Assembly (NCBI GenBank): GCA_027306585.1
Contig: DAHUZJ010000104.1
Location: 57,499-121,498 of the forward strand
DNA from: Acidimicrobiaceae bacterium
GTDB lineage: Bacteria > Actinomycetota > Acidimicrobiia > Acidimicrobiales > RAAP-2
DNA length: 64,000 nt
Direction: 5' to 3'
In this document: in pieces, positions 1 through 10,807 of the stretch
Layout of the letters: each line of letters begins with the position of its first letter
How positions within the stretch are numbered: the stretch's first letter is position 1
Notes under the pieces: generated by a model
Databases searched by the model: none
Seen by the model: the letters and a program-made list of their open reading frames with translations, nothing else
Told to the model about the DNA's origin: nothing
Translations under genes and position numbers: made by a program

Positions 1-415
1 CGTCGAGATGCTCCCACAGCGTCCGGGCACGGGCGACCGACGAGTGGTAGTCCCCCACACGGGCGCCGATCTCGGCCAGCCCGGGGATCTGGCCAGGGTC
101 GGTGCGGATGCCGGTCCCCACGACCAGGGCGTCGTAGCGCATGCGCTCGCCACCCGCCGTCTCGACCCACTGCTGCTCCAAGTCCACGACGGTCGCCGTG
201 TCCACCACGAAGTGGACGTGCCGGGCGAGGAGGCGGCGCTCGTCGCGCACGAGCCGAGCCCGCGACCCCTGGAACGCCGCGTACAGGAGCCCGGGCTGGA
301 AGAGGTGCTGATCGGACTCGCTGAGGACGGTCACGTCGAATCGTCGGGGGTCCAGGCTGTTGGCAAGGATGGTGCCACCGCTCCCGCCGCCCAAGATGAG
401 GACGCGTTGCCGCAT
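1..415 (-). CDS. NAD(P)/FAD-dependent oxidoreductase, sulfide:quinone oxidoreductase-like (N-terminal part; runs off the left edge)
   Basis: Minus-strand translation starts MRQRVLILGGGSGGTILANSLDPRRFDVTVLSESDQHLFQPGLLYAAF: GxGxxG dinucleotide-binding motif and SQR/NDH-2-like HLFQPxLLY. Adjacent to TusA and DsrE-like genes. Confidence 0.8.
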   Translation of the reverse strand, partial: MRQRVLILGGGSGGTILANSLDPRRFDVTVLSESDQHLFQPGLLYAAFQGSRARLVRDERRLLARHVHFVVDTATVVDLEQQWVETAGGERMRYDALVVGTGIRTDPGQIPGLAEIGARVGDYHSSVARARTLWEHLD

Positions 416-416
416 G

Positions 417-662
417 TCAGCGCCGCTGGATCTCGATGACGACGACGATCTTCCCGTCCGACTCCTCGAGCGAGAGAATCGGGTTGCCGGTGCGGTCCGA
501 CCAGGCGCGGGCGTCCGACGTCACGCCGGGATCGGTGGCCCACAGCTCGATGACGTCGCCCACCTTCGATCGCCGGTACGCCATCGACAGATCCGTGATC
601 GGGCCCGGACAGCTCGATCCCCGGGAGTCCACGAGGGTGTGCTGCACGGCTGGGGTGCTCAT
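417..662 (-). CDS. TusA-like sulfurtransferase (81 aa)
   Basis: MSTPAVQHTLVDSRGSSCPGPITDLSMAYRRSKVGDVIELWATDPG: CPxP motif and typical TusA length/fold pattern; SD upstream. Confidence 0.88.
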   Translation of the reverse strand: MSTPAVQHTLVDSRGSSCPGPITDLSMAYRRSKVGDVIELWATDPGVTSDARAWSDRTGNPILSLEESDGKIVVVIEIQRR

Positions 663-705
663 GGCTGCCTCCTTTGCTCGACGGCACCGCTCCTCGGCCC
701 GAGCG

Positions 706-750
706 CCGCCCGGCGGGCGGGCGCCCGGCGGGCGGGCGCCCGGGCGCCCG
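706..750. repeat. Short GC-rich tandem repeat (about 15 bp unit, GCGCCCGGCGGGCGG)
   Basis: Seen directly between the dsrE-like and tusA-like genes. Confidence 0.75.
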
Positions 751-772
751 TACGCGCCGTCGCCGGACCAGA

Positions 773-1225
773 TCAGATGAAGAACGTCTCGCCGCCGTCG
801 GCGACCTGGAGGAAGGTGGCCGCCCCCACTACGTCGTCGACCAGGTCGCTGAAGTCGCCGGGGGTCAGGCCCATGACCGCGCTCATCGTCGAGCAGGCAT
901 GGACCTTGGCCCCGAGCTCCTTCGCCTGGCGCAGCATGGTGTCCCACGACTCGACGTGGGCCGCGGCCATCCCCTGTGCGACCGCCGGCGCCAGGGCGGC
1001 GAACTCGGCCGGGAACGGTAGCTCGCCAGGCTCCTTGGTGAACGCCTGAAGGGCGAAGCCGGTCACGAACACGTGCACCTCCATCTCCATCGCCGCTCCG
1101 GCCTGGGCGAGAATCCCCAGGGGGATGAACTTGTCGGCCGTCCCGCTGAACATCACGATCGAGAGCTTGCCGGCCGCCTGGCGGATGGGGCCGCCCTCCA
1201 CCTCCGGCGCCGTTGTCACTGCCAT
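773..1225 (-). CDS. DsrE/DsrF/DrsH-like family protein
   Basis: LSIVMFSGTADKFIPLGILAQAGAAMEMEVHVFVTGFAL...HACSTMSAVMGLTPGDF: DsrE2-type pattern with a conserved Cys near the C-terminal half. Confidence 0.82.
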   Translation of the reverse strand: MAVTTAPEVEGGPIRQAAGKLSIVMFSGTADKFIPLGILAQAGAAMEMEVHVFVTGFALQAFTKEPGELPFPAEFAALAPAVAQGMAAAHVESWDTMLRQAKELGAKVHACSTMSAVMGLTPGDFSDLVDDVVGAATFLQVADGGETFFI

Positions 1226-1349
1226 GGCAACCTCCTTGCGCGTATGTCACGTCGGTGCAGTCCTAACGGACGCTGCCGTCAACCGCTCCTCTTCTCGTGC
1301 CAGCTTCACCGGCGCACGAAATGGCCGTCAGGGCCATCCGGCCCTTCTG

Positions 1350-1802
1350 TCACTCGTTCGAGCCAGGTACGAAGTCGGCCAGGGCGTTCGTCGTCTGGGT
1401 GGCATGGGGCCGCGGCACGAAGTTCCAGTGCGCGCCGTAGGCGAGCGAATGCCCGCCAAAGCGGTGGAGCAGGTCGCTCGCGGCGTCGACGGCCACCTCA
1501 TCGACCTTCAATGCCATCACGATGGCTCCCGCCCGCAATGCTCGAGCAAGCCCCTCGCAGTACTCGCAGTCACTCGTCATCAGACGTTGGGCGATACGCA
1601 CCATGCCGACGGCCACGCCATGCCGGCCCACACCGGGGTCGATCGCTGCGAGCCCCTCTTCCCCGGCGAAGATCCACGCGTCATCTGCATCGGTGTAACC
1701 AGCGGCGGCCGCTTCCTTCAACGCGGCCCGTCCCTCTGCGGCGTCGTCGAACACGACGAAGAGGCGGTGGCTCGGCGGGAGCACGAAATAGGTACCTGAC
1801 AT
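1350..1802 (-). CDS. Conserved hypothetical protein (150 aa), possibly stress-related
   Basis: Coherent ORF MSGTYFVLPPSHRLFVVFDDAAEGRAALKEAAAAGYTDADDAWIFAGEEG...YGAHWNFVP; low Arg/Pro noise compared with antisense frames. Confidence 0.7.
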   Translation of the reverse strand: MSGTYFVLPPSHRLFVVFDDAAEGRAALKEAAAAGYTDADDAWIFAGEEGLAAIDPGVGRHGVAVGMVRIAQRLMTSDCEYCEGLARALRAGAIVMALKVDEVAVDAASDLLHRFGGHSLAYGAHWNFVPRPHATQTTNALADFVPGSNE

Positions 1803-2180
1803 GAGGGACCTCCCCACACTGCATCGTCCGCGCCCATCTCGATGCTGCCACCGCACCGGGCGTGCTTGTAGGGACGAACGTCCACTGACTGATGGCGGGA
1901 CGGCCCGATGACGGAGCCCGGGGAGCTGAGGGCTTCTCGCTCGACGCCGAGCCGGATCGACACTTCGTGGTGCGCTCCCAGCGGCCCACGCCGGCCGAGG
2001 AAGCGTCGCTCTCCCCGGCCGAGGCTCGCCGATCCGGGCCCGCGCCGCGTCCGCCCGAGAGGGGCGGCCACGTCGAGTCCCTGCGCGGCGCCCGGTGACG
2101 CCATGATGGTGCCTGCCCGGCATGCCCGGACACCCGCCGGGGAGCCCGATCGGGAGCGAGCGAGGACGAGGAGCCGACCG

Positions 2181-3098
2181 ATGGTCCAAGACGGAGATGG
2201 CCTGCCGCGGTGGCGGCAGCTGCTGGGTCGCATAGGGGTTTGGGTGTCCGGCCCCGCCATCGACGAGGACCCGGGTGGGCTCGCCCAACTGGTCGAGCGC
2301 CTGGGCTACACCGGCCTGTGGATCGGCGGCGGCAACAGCAACGGGGCCGCCTTCCCCCGCCTGGAGGCGCTGCTCGCCGCCACCGACCGATTGGTCGTGG
2401 CGACGGGGATCGCCAACATCTGGGCATGGGAGCCCGCCGAGATGGCCCAACAGGCGGGGCGGCTGGCGGCGGCGTTCCCCGACCGCTTCCTGCTCGGCCT
2501 GGGCGTGAGCCACGCTCCACTCGTCCAGCAGTTGGGGCGCCGGTACGAGCAGCCCTACAACGCCATGGTCGGCTACCTCGACGCGCTGGACGCCGCCGGC
2601 GGGGTACGCCCGCCGCGGGTCCTCGCCGCCCTGGGTGCCCGCATGCTCCGACTGTCGGCCGACCGGGGCGCCGGGGCGCACCCCTACCTGACGACCCCCG
2701 AGCACACGGCGAGCGCCCGGTCCGTGCTCGGGCCAGGCCCGCTCCTCGCCCCCGAGCAAGCGGTCGTGCTCGACGACGACGCCGACGTCGCTCGGCAGCG
2801 GGCTCGGGACTACCTCGCGCGGTACCTGCACCTCCCGAACTACACCGCGAACCTCCGGCGGCTCGGGTGGGGCGCCAGCGATCTCGAGGGCGGTGGCAGC
2901 GACGCCTTCGTCGACGCCCTGGTCCCACACGGGGGGATCGACGACGTCACCCGCATCGTCCAGGCCCACCTCCAGGCCGGTGCCGACCACGTGTGCATCC
3001 AGCCCCTCGCCGACGACGGTGTCGACCGGCGCGCGCTCGAGCAGCTCGCACCGGCGCTGACCGCGGAAGCGGCCGGTGGTCCCGGCACCCACCGGTAG
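2181..3098 (+). CDS. LLM-class F420-dependent oxidoreductase
   Basis: LVERLGYTGLWIGGGNS...LVVATGIANIWAWEPAEMAQQAGRLAAAFPDRFLLGLGVSHAPLV: luciferase-like monooxygenase signature. Confidence 0.9.
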   Translation: MVQDGDGLPRWRQLLGRIGVWVSGPAIDEDPGGLAQLVERLGYTGLWIGGGNSNGAAFPRLEALLAATDRLVVATGIANIWAWEPAEMAQQAGRLAAAFPDRFLLGLGVSHAPLVQQLGRRYEQPYNAMVGYLDALDAAGGVRPPRVLAALGARMLRLSADRGAGAHPYLTTPEHTASARSVLGPGPLLAPEQAVVLDDDADVARQRARDYLARYLHLPNYTANLRRLGWGASDLEGGGSDAFVDALVPHGGIDDVTRIVQAHLQAGADHVCIQPLADDGVDRRALEQLAPALTAEAAGGPGTHR

Positions 3099-3110
3099 CC
3101 GGCCTGCACC

Positions 3111-3464
3111 GTGGACTCCGTGCGCGTCGACGTCTGGCTGTGGGCCGTCCGCCAGTTCCCGTCGCGCTCGGCCGCAACCGAAGCCTGCCGGGGCGGCCAC
3201 GTTCGCGTGAACGGTGCCCCGGCGAAGCCGGCGGCGCGCCTGCGGCCCGGCGACCGCGTGGAGGCCCGGGTCCACGGGAACGACCGGGTGCTCGAGGTGG
3301 TGAAGATCCTCGACAAGCGGGTGGGCGCCCCCGCTGCGGCCGAGTGCTTGGTCGACCGCAGCCCGCCGCCACGCGCCAGGGACGAGCGCGCCTTCGACCG
3401 GGACCGGGGCACCGGTCGGCCCACCAAGCGAGACCGACGCCAGCTCGACCGGCTTCGGCGGTAG
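3111..3464 (+). CDS. S4-domain RNA-binding protein (Hsp15-like)
   Basis: VRVDVWLWAVRQFPSRSAATEACRGGHVRVNGAPAKPAARLRPGDRVEAR: S4 domain; GTG start. Confidence 0.85.
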   Translation: MDSVRVDVWLWAVRQFPSRSAATEACRGGHVRVNGAPAKPAARLRPGDRVEARVHGNDRVLEVVKILDKRVGAPAAAECLVDRSPPPRARDERAFDRDRGTGRPTKRDRRQLDRLRR

Positions 3465-3465
3465 C

Positions 3466-3500
3466 GGTGCGGTGCGGTGCGGTGCGGTGCGGTGCGGTGG
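3466..3500. repeat. Pentanucleotide microsatellite (GGTGC)6 + GGTGG
   Basis: Begins 1 nt after the S4-gene stop codon (TAG 3462-3464), in the short convergent gap to the SIMPL gene. Confidence 0.95.
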
Positions 3501-3510
3501 CTCGCCGCCG

Positions 3511-4182
3511 CTAGGCCAAGGCGTAGGTCACGACGACGAACGACGTGATCGTGAGGGGCGCCGGCTCGATCGGGACCGGGGGAACCGGTCCACCACGGTG
3601 GGCAGGCAGCGCCATCCGGACCGGCCCCACCGGGCCGGCTGTGCCCTCCTCGATTGACCGCACGGCACCGAGCGCGACGCCAGCCGCCGCCGCCAGGTCG
3701 GTGGCACGCTGCAGCGCGTCGGCCACGGCAGCCCGCCGGGCCGACCGGCGCGCCATCTCGGGGTCGCTGGCCGTGAGGACGAGCCCGTCGATCTGCAGGG
3801 CGTCGCCCCCGATCCGGGCCAGCACGGCCAACAGTTCGCCGGCCCCTCCGAGCCCCTCGACCACCACGTGGAACTGGTACCTGGCCGCGTAACCGACGAG
3901 GCGCTGCTCGGGCGGCTGGACGCGCGGACGCAGCATCACGTCAGTGGTGCGCAGCCGCACCGCACTCGGACCCTCCCGAACCGCGTCCGCCACGCGCTCG
4001 GCGCGGCGGGCGACCTCGCCGAGTGCGTCGGCGGCCACCGCTGCGTCGACCACCAGGGCGCCGTGGACGACGCAGCGGTCTGGCGCCATCTCGGCCTCGC
4101 CGACCCCGCGCACCCGCAGTTCCCCGGGCGCCGGTCCGGCCGCTGCCCCGGGGTGGCCGGCCATCGCTCCGCTTCCGAGCAT
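3511..4182 (-). CDS. SIMPL-domain (DUF541) protein
   Basis: ELRVRGVGEAEMAPDRCVVHGALVV...VGYAARYQFHVVVEGL...GDALQIDGLVLTASDPEMARRSARRAAVADALQRATDLAAAAGVALG: SIMPL pattern. Confidence 0.85.
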   Translation of the reverse strand: MLGSGAMAGHPGAAAGPAPGELRVRGVGEAEMAPDRCVVHGALVVDAAVAADALGEVARRAERVADAVREGPSAVRLRTTDVMLRPRVQPPEQRLVGYAARYQFHVVVEGLGGAGELLAVLARIGGDALQIDGLVLTASDPEMARRSARRAAVADALQRATDLAAAAGVALGAVRSIEEGTAGPVGPVRMALPAHRGGPVPPVPIEPAPLTITSFVVVTYALA

Positions 4183-4218
4183 CGCCCGCGATCCTAGAGA
4201 GCACGGGCCGTGGCGTCC

Positions 4219-4281
4219 CGGCTGGGCCCACGACCGGACCGGCTGGGCCCACGACCGGACCGGCTCGGCCCGCGACCCGGC
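4219..4281. repeat. 21-bp tandem repeat, two exact copies plus one degenerate (CGGCTGGGCCCACGACCGGAC)
   Basis: Copies at 4219-4239, 4240-4260 and 4261-4281. Confidence 0.9.
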
Positions 4282-4394
4282 CGGTCGGCCGGTGAGCGGG
4301 CAGCCCCGACCACCCCTCCAGACCCATCCTTGTCACTCCCATTGCAGGGCGATAGGGTCAGCGCGTCCTTGCCGGCGGACGGGGCACCGCCACG

Positions 4395-4892
4395 GTGCCC
4401 GCGAGGGGGCGGTCGATGCAGTTGGCGGGACGGCACGGCGTCGCCGTGCCCGAGACCGAGCTGGGGGAGAGCGCGCCCCCGGAGGCGCCGGTCGACTGTC
4501 TCGCGCTCCCGGCCGGCTCGCTCGGCGTCGGAGGGCCGTCACCACGAGCCGCCGACCGGGCGAAGACGGGTGACGGCCCGGTGGCCGGCGTCTTCCCGGC
4601 CGACGCCCAGGCGACGGTCCGGGACCGCCTCGTGGAGGCCTGCGCCACCTGCCGCAGCTCGACGCTCCAGCACCTGTGCGACGTCGTGACGAGCACGTGG
4701 GCGCCGCCGGCGACCCGGTTCCCGTGGCGCCAGCGGTTCGAGAAGACGGCCCGACGAGGCCTGTGGCGGGTGTGCACGCAATGCGGCTGTGCCTTCCCGC
4801 TCGACGCCGCTGCTCGGGATCTGGCAGCTCGCCGGGGCGGCGAGCACCTCGACCCCACCCGCCCGGGTGGCCGGACGGGGGGCGGCCGGTAG
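4395..4892 (+). CDS. Hypothetical protein with two Cys clusters, zinc-ribbon-like
   Basis: VEACATCRSSTLQHLCDVV...RRGLWRVCTQCGCAFPLD: CxxC + C and CxxCxC. Start codon uncertain; an overlapping antisense ORF exists. Confidence 0.45.
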   Translation: MPARGRSMQLAGRHGVAVPETELGESAPPEAPVDCLALPAGSLGVGGPSPRAADRAKTGDGPVAGVFPADAQATVRDRLVEACATCRSSTLQHLCDVVTSTWAPPATRFPWRQRFEKTARRGLWRVCTQCGCAFPLDAAARDLAARRGGEHLDPTRPGGRTGGGR

Positions 4893-4949
4893 CGGCGTCG
4901 TGGTGGCGGCGACGAACGGCTCCTTCCCGCTGGCCCGGTCCCTCTCCGT

Positions 4950-5882
4950 TCAGTCGATCTGGGACCGCAGCCCTGCCAGCCACTCGTCGGCCCGGCGCCA
5001 GGCGTCGTCCGCCTCCTGGCGGAGCGTGGCGGCGTGCGCTCCGGCCGCCGGGTAGGACCCGAGGAACTTGACCCGGGTCAGCCGTGCATAGAGGTCGCGG
5101 AGGCAGGCCGCGACCACCTCGTCGGCCACGTGACCGCTCAAGTCGATGGCGAAGCAGTACTCGCCGAGGCCTTGCTTGGTGGGGCGGGACTCGAGGCGCG
5201 TGAGGTTGATGTTGCGAGCGGCGAACTCCCCCAGGATCCCGTGGAGGCTGCCGGGCCGGTCGGCATCCTGGAAGCAGACGATGCTCGTGCGATCGTGGCC
5301 GGTCGGCGCCGGCACCCCGTGCCGGGCAACGGCCAGGAACCGGGTCTGGTTGCCGGGGAAGTCCTCGATGTCCTCCGCGAGGATGTCGAGGCCGTAGAGG
5401 TCGGCGGCCAGGCGCGGGGCGATCGCGGCCGTGCCGGGCTCGGGCTGCTCGCCGAGGGTCCGGGCCGCGTCGGCGGTGGACGTGGCGGCGACGGCGTGGG
5501 CTCCGGGCAACCGTTCGGAGAGGAACCGCCGGCACTGACCGAGGGCCACCGGGTACGACACGACCCGGCGGACATCGTCGAGGTGCGTTCCCGGCGGTGC
5601 CATGAGGTGGAGACGCACGTCGAGGACGACCTCGCGCTGGACCAGCAGGTCCACGTCGAAGATCAGGGCGTCCAGCGTGTCGCGCACCACGCCGTCGATG
5701 GCGTTCTCGATCGGGACGAACCCGAGGCCGACGTCTCCCCGGCCGACGGCGTCCAGGACCTCGCCGATGGTCGCCCGAGGCTCCAGGACGGCGGCGGCAT
5801 AGTCCGGCTGGGTGAGCAGGGCCTCCTCGGTGAACGTGCCGAGTGGGCCGAGGAAGGCGACGGAGGTCGCAGCAGGAGTCAC
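4950..5882 (-). CDS. pheA: Prephenate dehydratase with C-terminal ACT domain
   Basis: VAFLGPLGTFTEEA...VPIENAIDGVV...DRTSIVCFQDADRPGSLHGILGEFAARNINLTRLESRPTKQGLGEYCFAID. Confidence 0.96.
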   Translation of the reverse strand: MTPAATSVAFLGPLGTFTEEALLTQPDYAAAVLEPRATIGEVLDAVGRGDVGLGFVPIENAIDGVVRDTLDALIFDVDLLVQREVVLDVRLHLMAPPGTHLDDVRRVVSYPVALGQCRRFLSERLPGAHAVAATSTADAARTLGEQPEPGTAAIAPRLAADLYGLDILAEDIEDFPGNQTRFLAVARHGVPAPTGHDRTSIVCFQDADRPGSLHGILGEFAARNINLTRLESRPTKQGLGEYCFAIDLSGHVADEVVAACLRDLYARLTRVKFLGSYPAAGAHAATLRQEADDAWRRADEWLAGLRSQID

Positions 5883-5905
5883 GCCCGGGCAGGATAGTGA
5901 CCCAC

Positions 5906-6663
5906 ATGGACGAGTCCACGCTGCGCCACCTCCTCGCCGACGTCGCCGATGGAACCTGCACGCCGGACGACGCGGTGCGCCGGCTCCGGCGGCTGCCCTT
6001 CGCCGACCTCGGGTTCGCCCGGGTCGACCATCACCGGGCCCTCCGCCAGGGCATGGGCGAGGCCGTCTACGGGCCGGGGAAGACGCCGGAGCACTGCGCC
6101 GCCATCGTCGTCGAGCTGCTGACAGAGGGGACGGGTCCGGTCCTGCTCACCCGAGCCACCACCGCCCAGGTGGCAGCGGCGTGCGACGCGGCGCGCACGA
6201 CCGGCCACGGGGAGGGCGCGGTCACCGCCATCGGTCCGCACGCCACCGTCGCGTGGCGCCCGGCCCCGGCCCGACCGGGGCACGTGCTGGTGCTGACCGC
6301 GGGGACCGCCGACCTCCCCGTCGCCGACGAGTGCCGGGCAACCTTGGAGGCGCTGGGCTTCCGCCCCGCCCTCTTGGCCGACTGCGGGGTCGCAGGCGTC
6401 CACCGCTTGCTCGCCTCAGCCGCCGACCTGGCCGACGCCGACGCCGTCGTGGTGGTGGCCGGGATGGAGGGGGCGCTGGCCAGCGTGGTGGGTGGCGTCA
6501 CGCCAGCCCCCGTGGTCGCCGTCCCCACCAGCGTCGGCTACGGCGCTGCGCTGGAGGGCGTGACGGCCTTGCTCGCCATGCTGTCGTCCTGCGCCTCGGG
6601 CGTGACCGTCGTGGGCATCGACAACGGGTTCGGCGCCGCGTGCGCCGTGGCCCGGCTGCTGCC

Positions 6664-6667
<4 letters not shown>
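5906..6667 (+). CDS. larB: Nickel pincer cofactor biosynthesis protein LarB
   Basis: FARVDHHRALRQGMGEAVYGPGKTPEHCAAIV...DCGVAGVHRLL...VVAGMEGALASVVGGVTPAPVVAVPTSVGYG: LarB/PurE-like. Confidence 0.94.
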
Positions 6668-8058
<1,391 letters not shown>

Positions 8059-8157
8059 GGGCCGAGGGCCTGCGGGTGGCCCGGACCGTCCGCCTCCCCA
8101 CCCCTCCTGGTCCTCTCCGGCCTCGCCCTGCTCGGCGACCCCGTCCTCGCCGCGGAC

Positions 8158-9513
8158 CTACTCGGCGGCCTCGGCCAGGGCCTCGGAGAGCGTGGGGTGG
8201 ACGAGCATGCTCTCCACGAGGTCCTGCACCCGCAGGCCGGCGGTGACCGCCACGGCGATGACCGAGATGAGCTCGCTGGCGTGCTGGCCGACGATCGACC
8301 CGCCCAGGACCACCCCGGTGGCCGGGTCGGAGACGAGCTTCACGAACCCCCGCGGGTCGTGGTTGATGAGGGCACGGGCGCTGGCGGCGAAGGGCACCTT
8401 GGTCACCCGGACCTTCCGACCCTCGGCGAACGCGTCGGCCTCGGCCATCCCCACGTCGGCGATCTCGGGCTCCGTGAAGATGGCCGACGCCGCCTTCTCG
8501 TAGTTGAGGTGGCGGTGGGCCACGGTGTGACCGACCACCACGTGCTCGGCGATCTTCTTGCCCTGCATCGACGCCACCGACGATAGGGGCAACTTCCCCG
8601 AGAGGTCGCCGGCGGCATAGATGTGCGGGATGTTCGTCTGGCAGTGGTGGTTCACGGGCACGTAGCCCCCGGCGTCGACCTCGACGCCCACCGTCTCGAG
8701 CCCGAGGCCCTCGGAGTTGGGCACCGCGCCGATGGCAAGCAGCAGGTGGGAGCCGGCGGCCACCCGCCCGTCGTCACACCGGACGGCGACGCCCCCGTCC
8801 CCACGGTCCGCGCCCACCGCCCTGGCGCCCTTGAGCAAGCGGACGCCGCGGCGCAAGAAGTCCTCCTCGAGGACGGCGGCGACCTCGGGGTCCTTGGTGG
8901 GCAGCACCTGCTGGCGGCTGACGATGAGGGTCACCTCGGACCCGAGCGACGTGAACATGTGGACGAACTCGACGCCGGTCACCCCCGAGCCCACCACCAC
9001 CAGGTGCTCGGGCAAGACCATGGGCGGGTAGGCATCACGGGTGGTGAGCACCCGATCGCCGTCCACCTCCGCCCAGTCGGGCAGCCGTGGACGGCTGCCC
9101 GTGGCGACGAGGACGGCGTCGGCGTGGAAGGTCTCGGTGCCCTCCGCCGTCTCCGCGACCACCTCGTGGGGAGCGACCAGCCGGCCGCGGCCGCGCACCA
9201 GGCGCACGTTCTGGCTGGTCAAGATGGACTCGGTCGAGTGCTCGAGCCGCTGGCTGATCTGCTCGATCCGCCGCCGCAGCCCCTCGAACTCGACTCGACC
9301 CTGCACGTCGACGAGCCCCATCCCCGGGGCGCGGCCCAGGTACGACATCGCCCCACCGGTGGCGATCATGGCCTTGGAGGGGATGCAGTCCCACAGGTTG
9401 GCGGCGCCGCCGATCACGTCCCGCTCGATCAGCGTGACGTCGACACCCATCCGAGCGGCGTCCGTTGCCGCCTGGGTGCCCGCCGGACCGCCTCCGAGGA
9501 TCACGAACTTCAC
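8158..9513 (-). CDS. Pyridine nucleotide-disulfide oxidoreductase family flavoprotein, LpdA (NAD(P)H:quinone reductase)-like
   Basis: VKFVILGGGPAGTQAATDAARMGVDVTLIERDVIGGAANLWDCIPSKAMIATGG...HPTLSEALAEA: only the second cysteine of the usual GGTCxxxGCIPSK motif is present. Confidence 0.88.
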   Translation of the reverse strand: MKFVILGGGPAGTQAATDAARMGVDVTLIERDVIGGAANLWDCIPSKAMIATGGAMSYLGRAPGMGLVDVQGRVEFEGLRRRIEQISQRLEHSTESILTSQNVRLVRGRGRLVAPHEVVAETAEGTETFHADAVLVATGSRPRLPDWAEVDGDRVLTTRDAYPPMVLPEHLVVVGSGVTGVEFVHMFTSLGSEVTLIVSRQQVLPTKDPEVAAVLEEDFLRRGVRLLKGARAVGADRGDGGVAVRCDDGRVAAGSHLLLAIGAVPNSEGLGLETVGVEVDAGGYVPVNHHCQTNIPHIYAAGDLSGKLPLSSVASMQGKKIAEHVVVGHTVAHRHLNYEKAASAIFTEPEIADVGMAEADAFAEGRKVRVTKVPFAASARALINHDPRGFVKLVSDPATGVVLGGSIVGQHASELISVIAVAVTAGLRVQDLVESMLVHPTLSEALAEAAE

Positions 9514-9527
9514 GGTGCCTCCCGGCG

Positions 9528-10004
9528 TCAGGCCTCGGCGGCGTAGCGGTAGACGTTCGTGGTGCGCTGCTCGAAGCCGAGCCGCTGGTAGAGACGGTTG
9601 GCTGCCTCCCGGTGGGGGCGGGACGTGAGGTCGACGGTGCGGGCACCCTCGGCCGTCGCGACCTCGACCGCTGCCCGCACCAGTGCCGTGCCGGCACCGG
9701 TGCTGCGGGCGGCCGTGTCGACGACCACGTCCTCGATCCACGCCCGGACGCCGGTCGGCACCCGGAAGACGGCCAAGGTGAGGCTCCCCACGATCGTCCC
9801 GGCCTCGTCGCTGGCGACGAAGAGGGTCGTCGCCGGGGACGCCACGATCGCCTCCAGCTCGTCGGCCGACGGTGCCGGGGCGCTCGACGACAGCTGGGGC
9901 ACGAGACGGGCCATGGCGTCGACCAGCTCCTGGTCGGCCACGACCGCCTGCGTCACGGTCACCCGCACCCGGGCGGGCGCGCCGGGCCGCTCCTCGGTGG
10001 TCAC
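9528..10004 (-). CDS. GNAT family N-acetyltransferase
   Basis: WIEDVVVDTAARSTGAGTALVRAAVEVATAEGARTVDLTSRPHREAANRLYQRLGFEQRTTNVYRY. Confidence 0.93.
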   Translation of the reverse strand: MTTEERPGAPARVRVTVTQAVVADQELVDAMARLVPQLSSSAPAPSADELEAIVASPATTLFVASDEAGTIVGSLTLAVFRVPTGVRAWIEDVVVDTAARSTGAGTALVRAAVEVATAEGARTVDLTSRPHREAANRLYQRLGFEQRTTNVYRYAAEA

Positions 10005-10011
10005 CGGCCCC

Positions 10012-10713
10012 TCAGCTCCTCGCCTCGTCCCCGCCGCGCCAGAGCGGAGCCCGGACGCGGTCGTACAGGACGTCGCGTCGCTCCCCGGCCAGCGCGGAGA
10101 ACACGTGGTCACCCCATCGCTCGAAACCGACCAGCGGCGAGGGGAGGTTGTCCCGCCCGAACCAGCCGACGTCGTCACACTCGAGCGGGTGCGGCTCCAG
10201 CTTGCCGCCCACCGCTCGCAGGTGGAACACGAGCGAGTAGAGCGGGGTGCGGGTGAACCCGAGGCGCAGGCCGTCGAGGACGGCGATGAGCCGCACCGGC
10301 TCGGCCTCGATGCCGGTCTCCTCCTCGACCTCCTTCACCGCCACCTCGGCCGCCGAGTAGCCGACGTCGCACCAGCCCGTCGGGTAGAGCCAGACGCCCG
10401 AGTCGGACCGCTTGATCAGGAGCAGCTCGCCTGTGTCGTTCCCGACCGCCGCGCCGACGGCCACCTTCGGCGTGACGTAGCCGGGCACTCCCTCCCCCAC
10501 CTGGCCCAGCCACTCCTCGACGAGGCCGGACGCGTCCTCGAGCTCGGGTATGGCCTCGTCGGCGGCGGCCCGGATGTCGGCGGCCACGTGCAGGATCTCC
10601 TCGAACCGCTCCCGCTCGTACAGGCTGTCGGTGAAGCCGAGGCCGGTGCGGGCGATGGCGGCGAGGCTCTCGCTCCACCGCAGGAGCGTCCGGGTGGGGA
10701 CGACGGGATCCAC
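10012..10713 (-). CDS. NUDIX hydrolase with N-terminal helical domain
   Basis: LYPTGWCDVGYSAAEVAVKEVEEETGIEAEPVRLIAVLDG: Nudix box GX5EX7REUXEEXGU-like. Confidence 0.9.
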   Translation of the reverse strand: MDPVVPTRTLLRWSESLAAIARTGLGFTDSLYERERFEEILHVAADIRAAADEAIPELEDASGLVEEWLGQVGEGVPGYVTPKVAVGAAVGNDTGELLLIKRSDSGVWLYPTGWCDVGYSAAEVAVKEVEEETGIEAEPVRLIAVLDGLRLGFTRTPLYSLVFHLRAVGGKLEPHPLECDDVGWFGRDNLPSPLVGFERWGDHVFSALAGERRDVLYDRVRAPLWRGGDEARS

Positions 10714-10807
10714 GAGACCCGACGCTACCGCGGCGCACCCACGACCCACGCGCCCGGTGCCGGCCGTCGTGACGCGAATTCCCACCACCGGTACGCCAAA
10801 CTGGGGT

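Noticed and set aside
1350-3275. 641-aa minus ORF
   Set aside because: Only the last 150 aa (from ATG 1802) look real; the rest is antisense to the LLM oxidoreductase.
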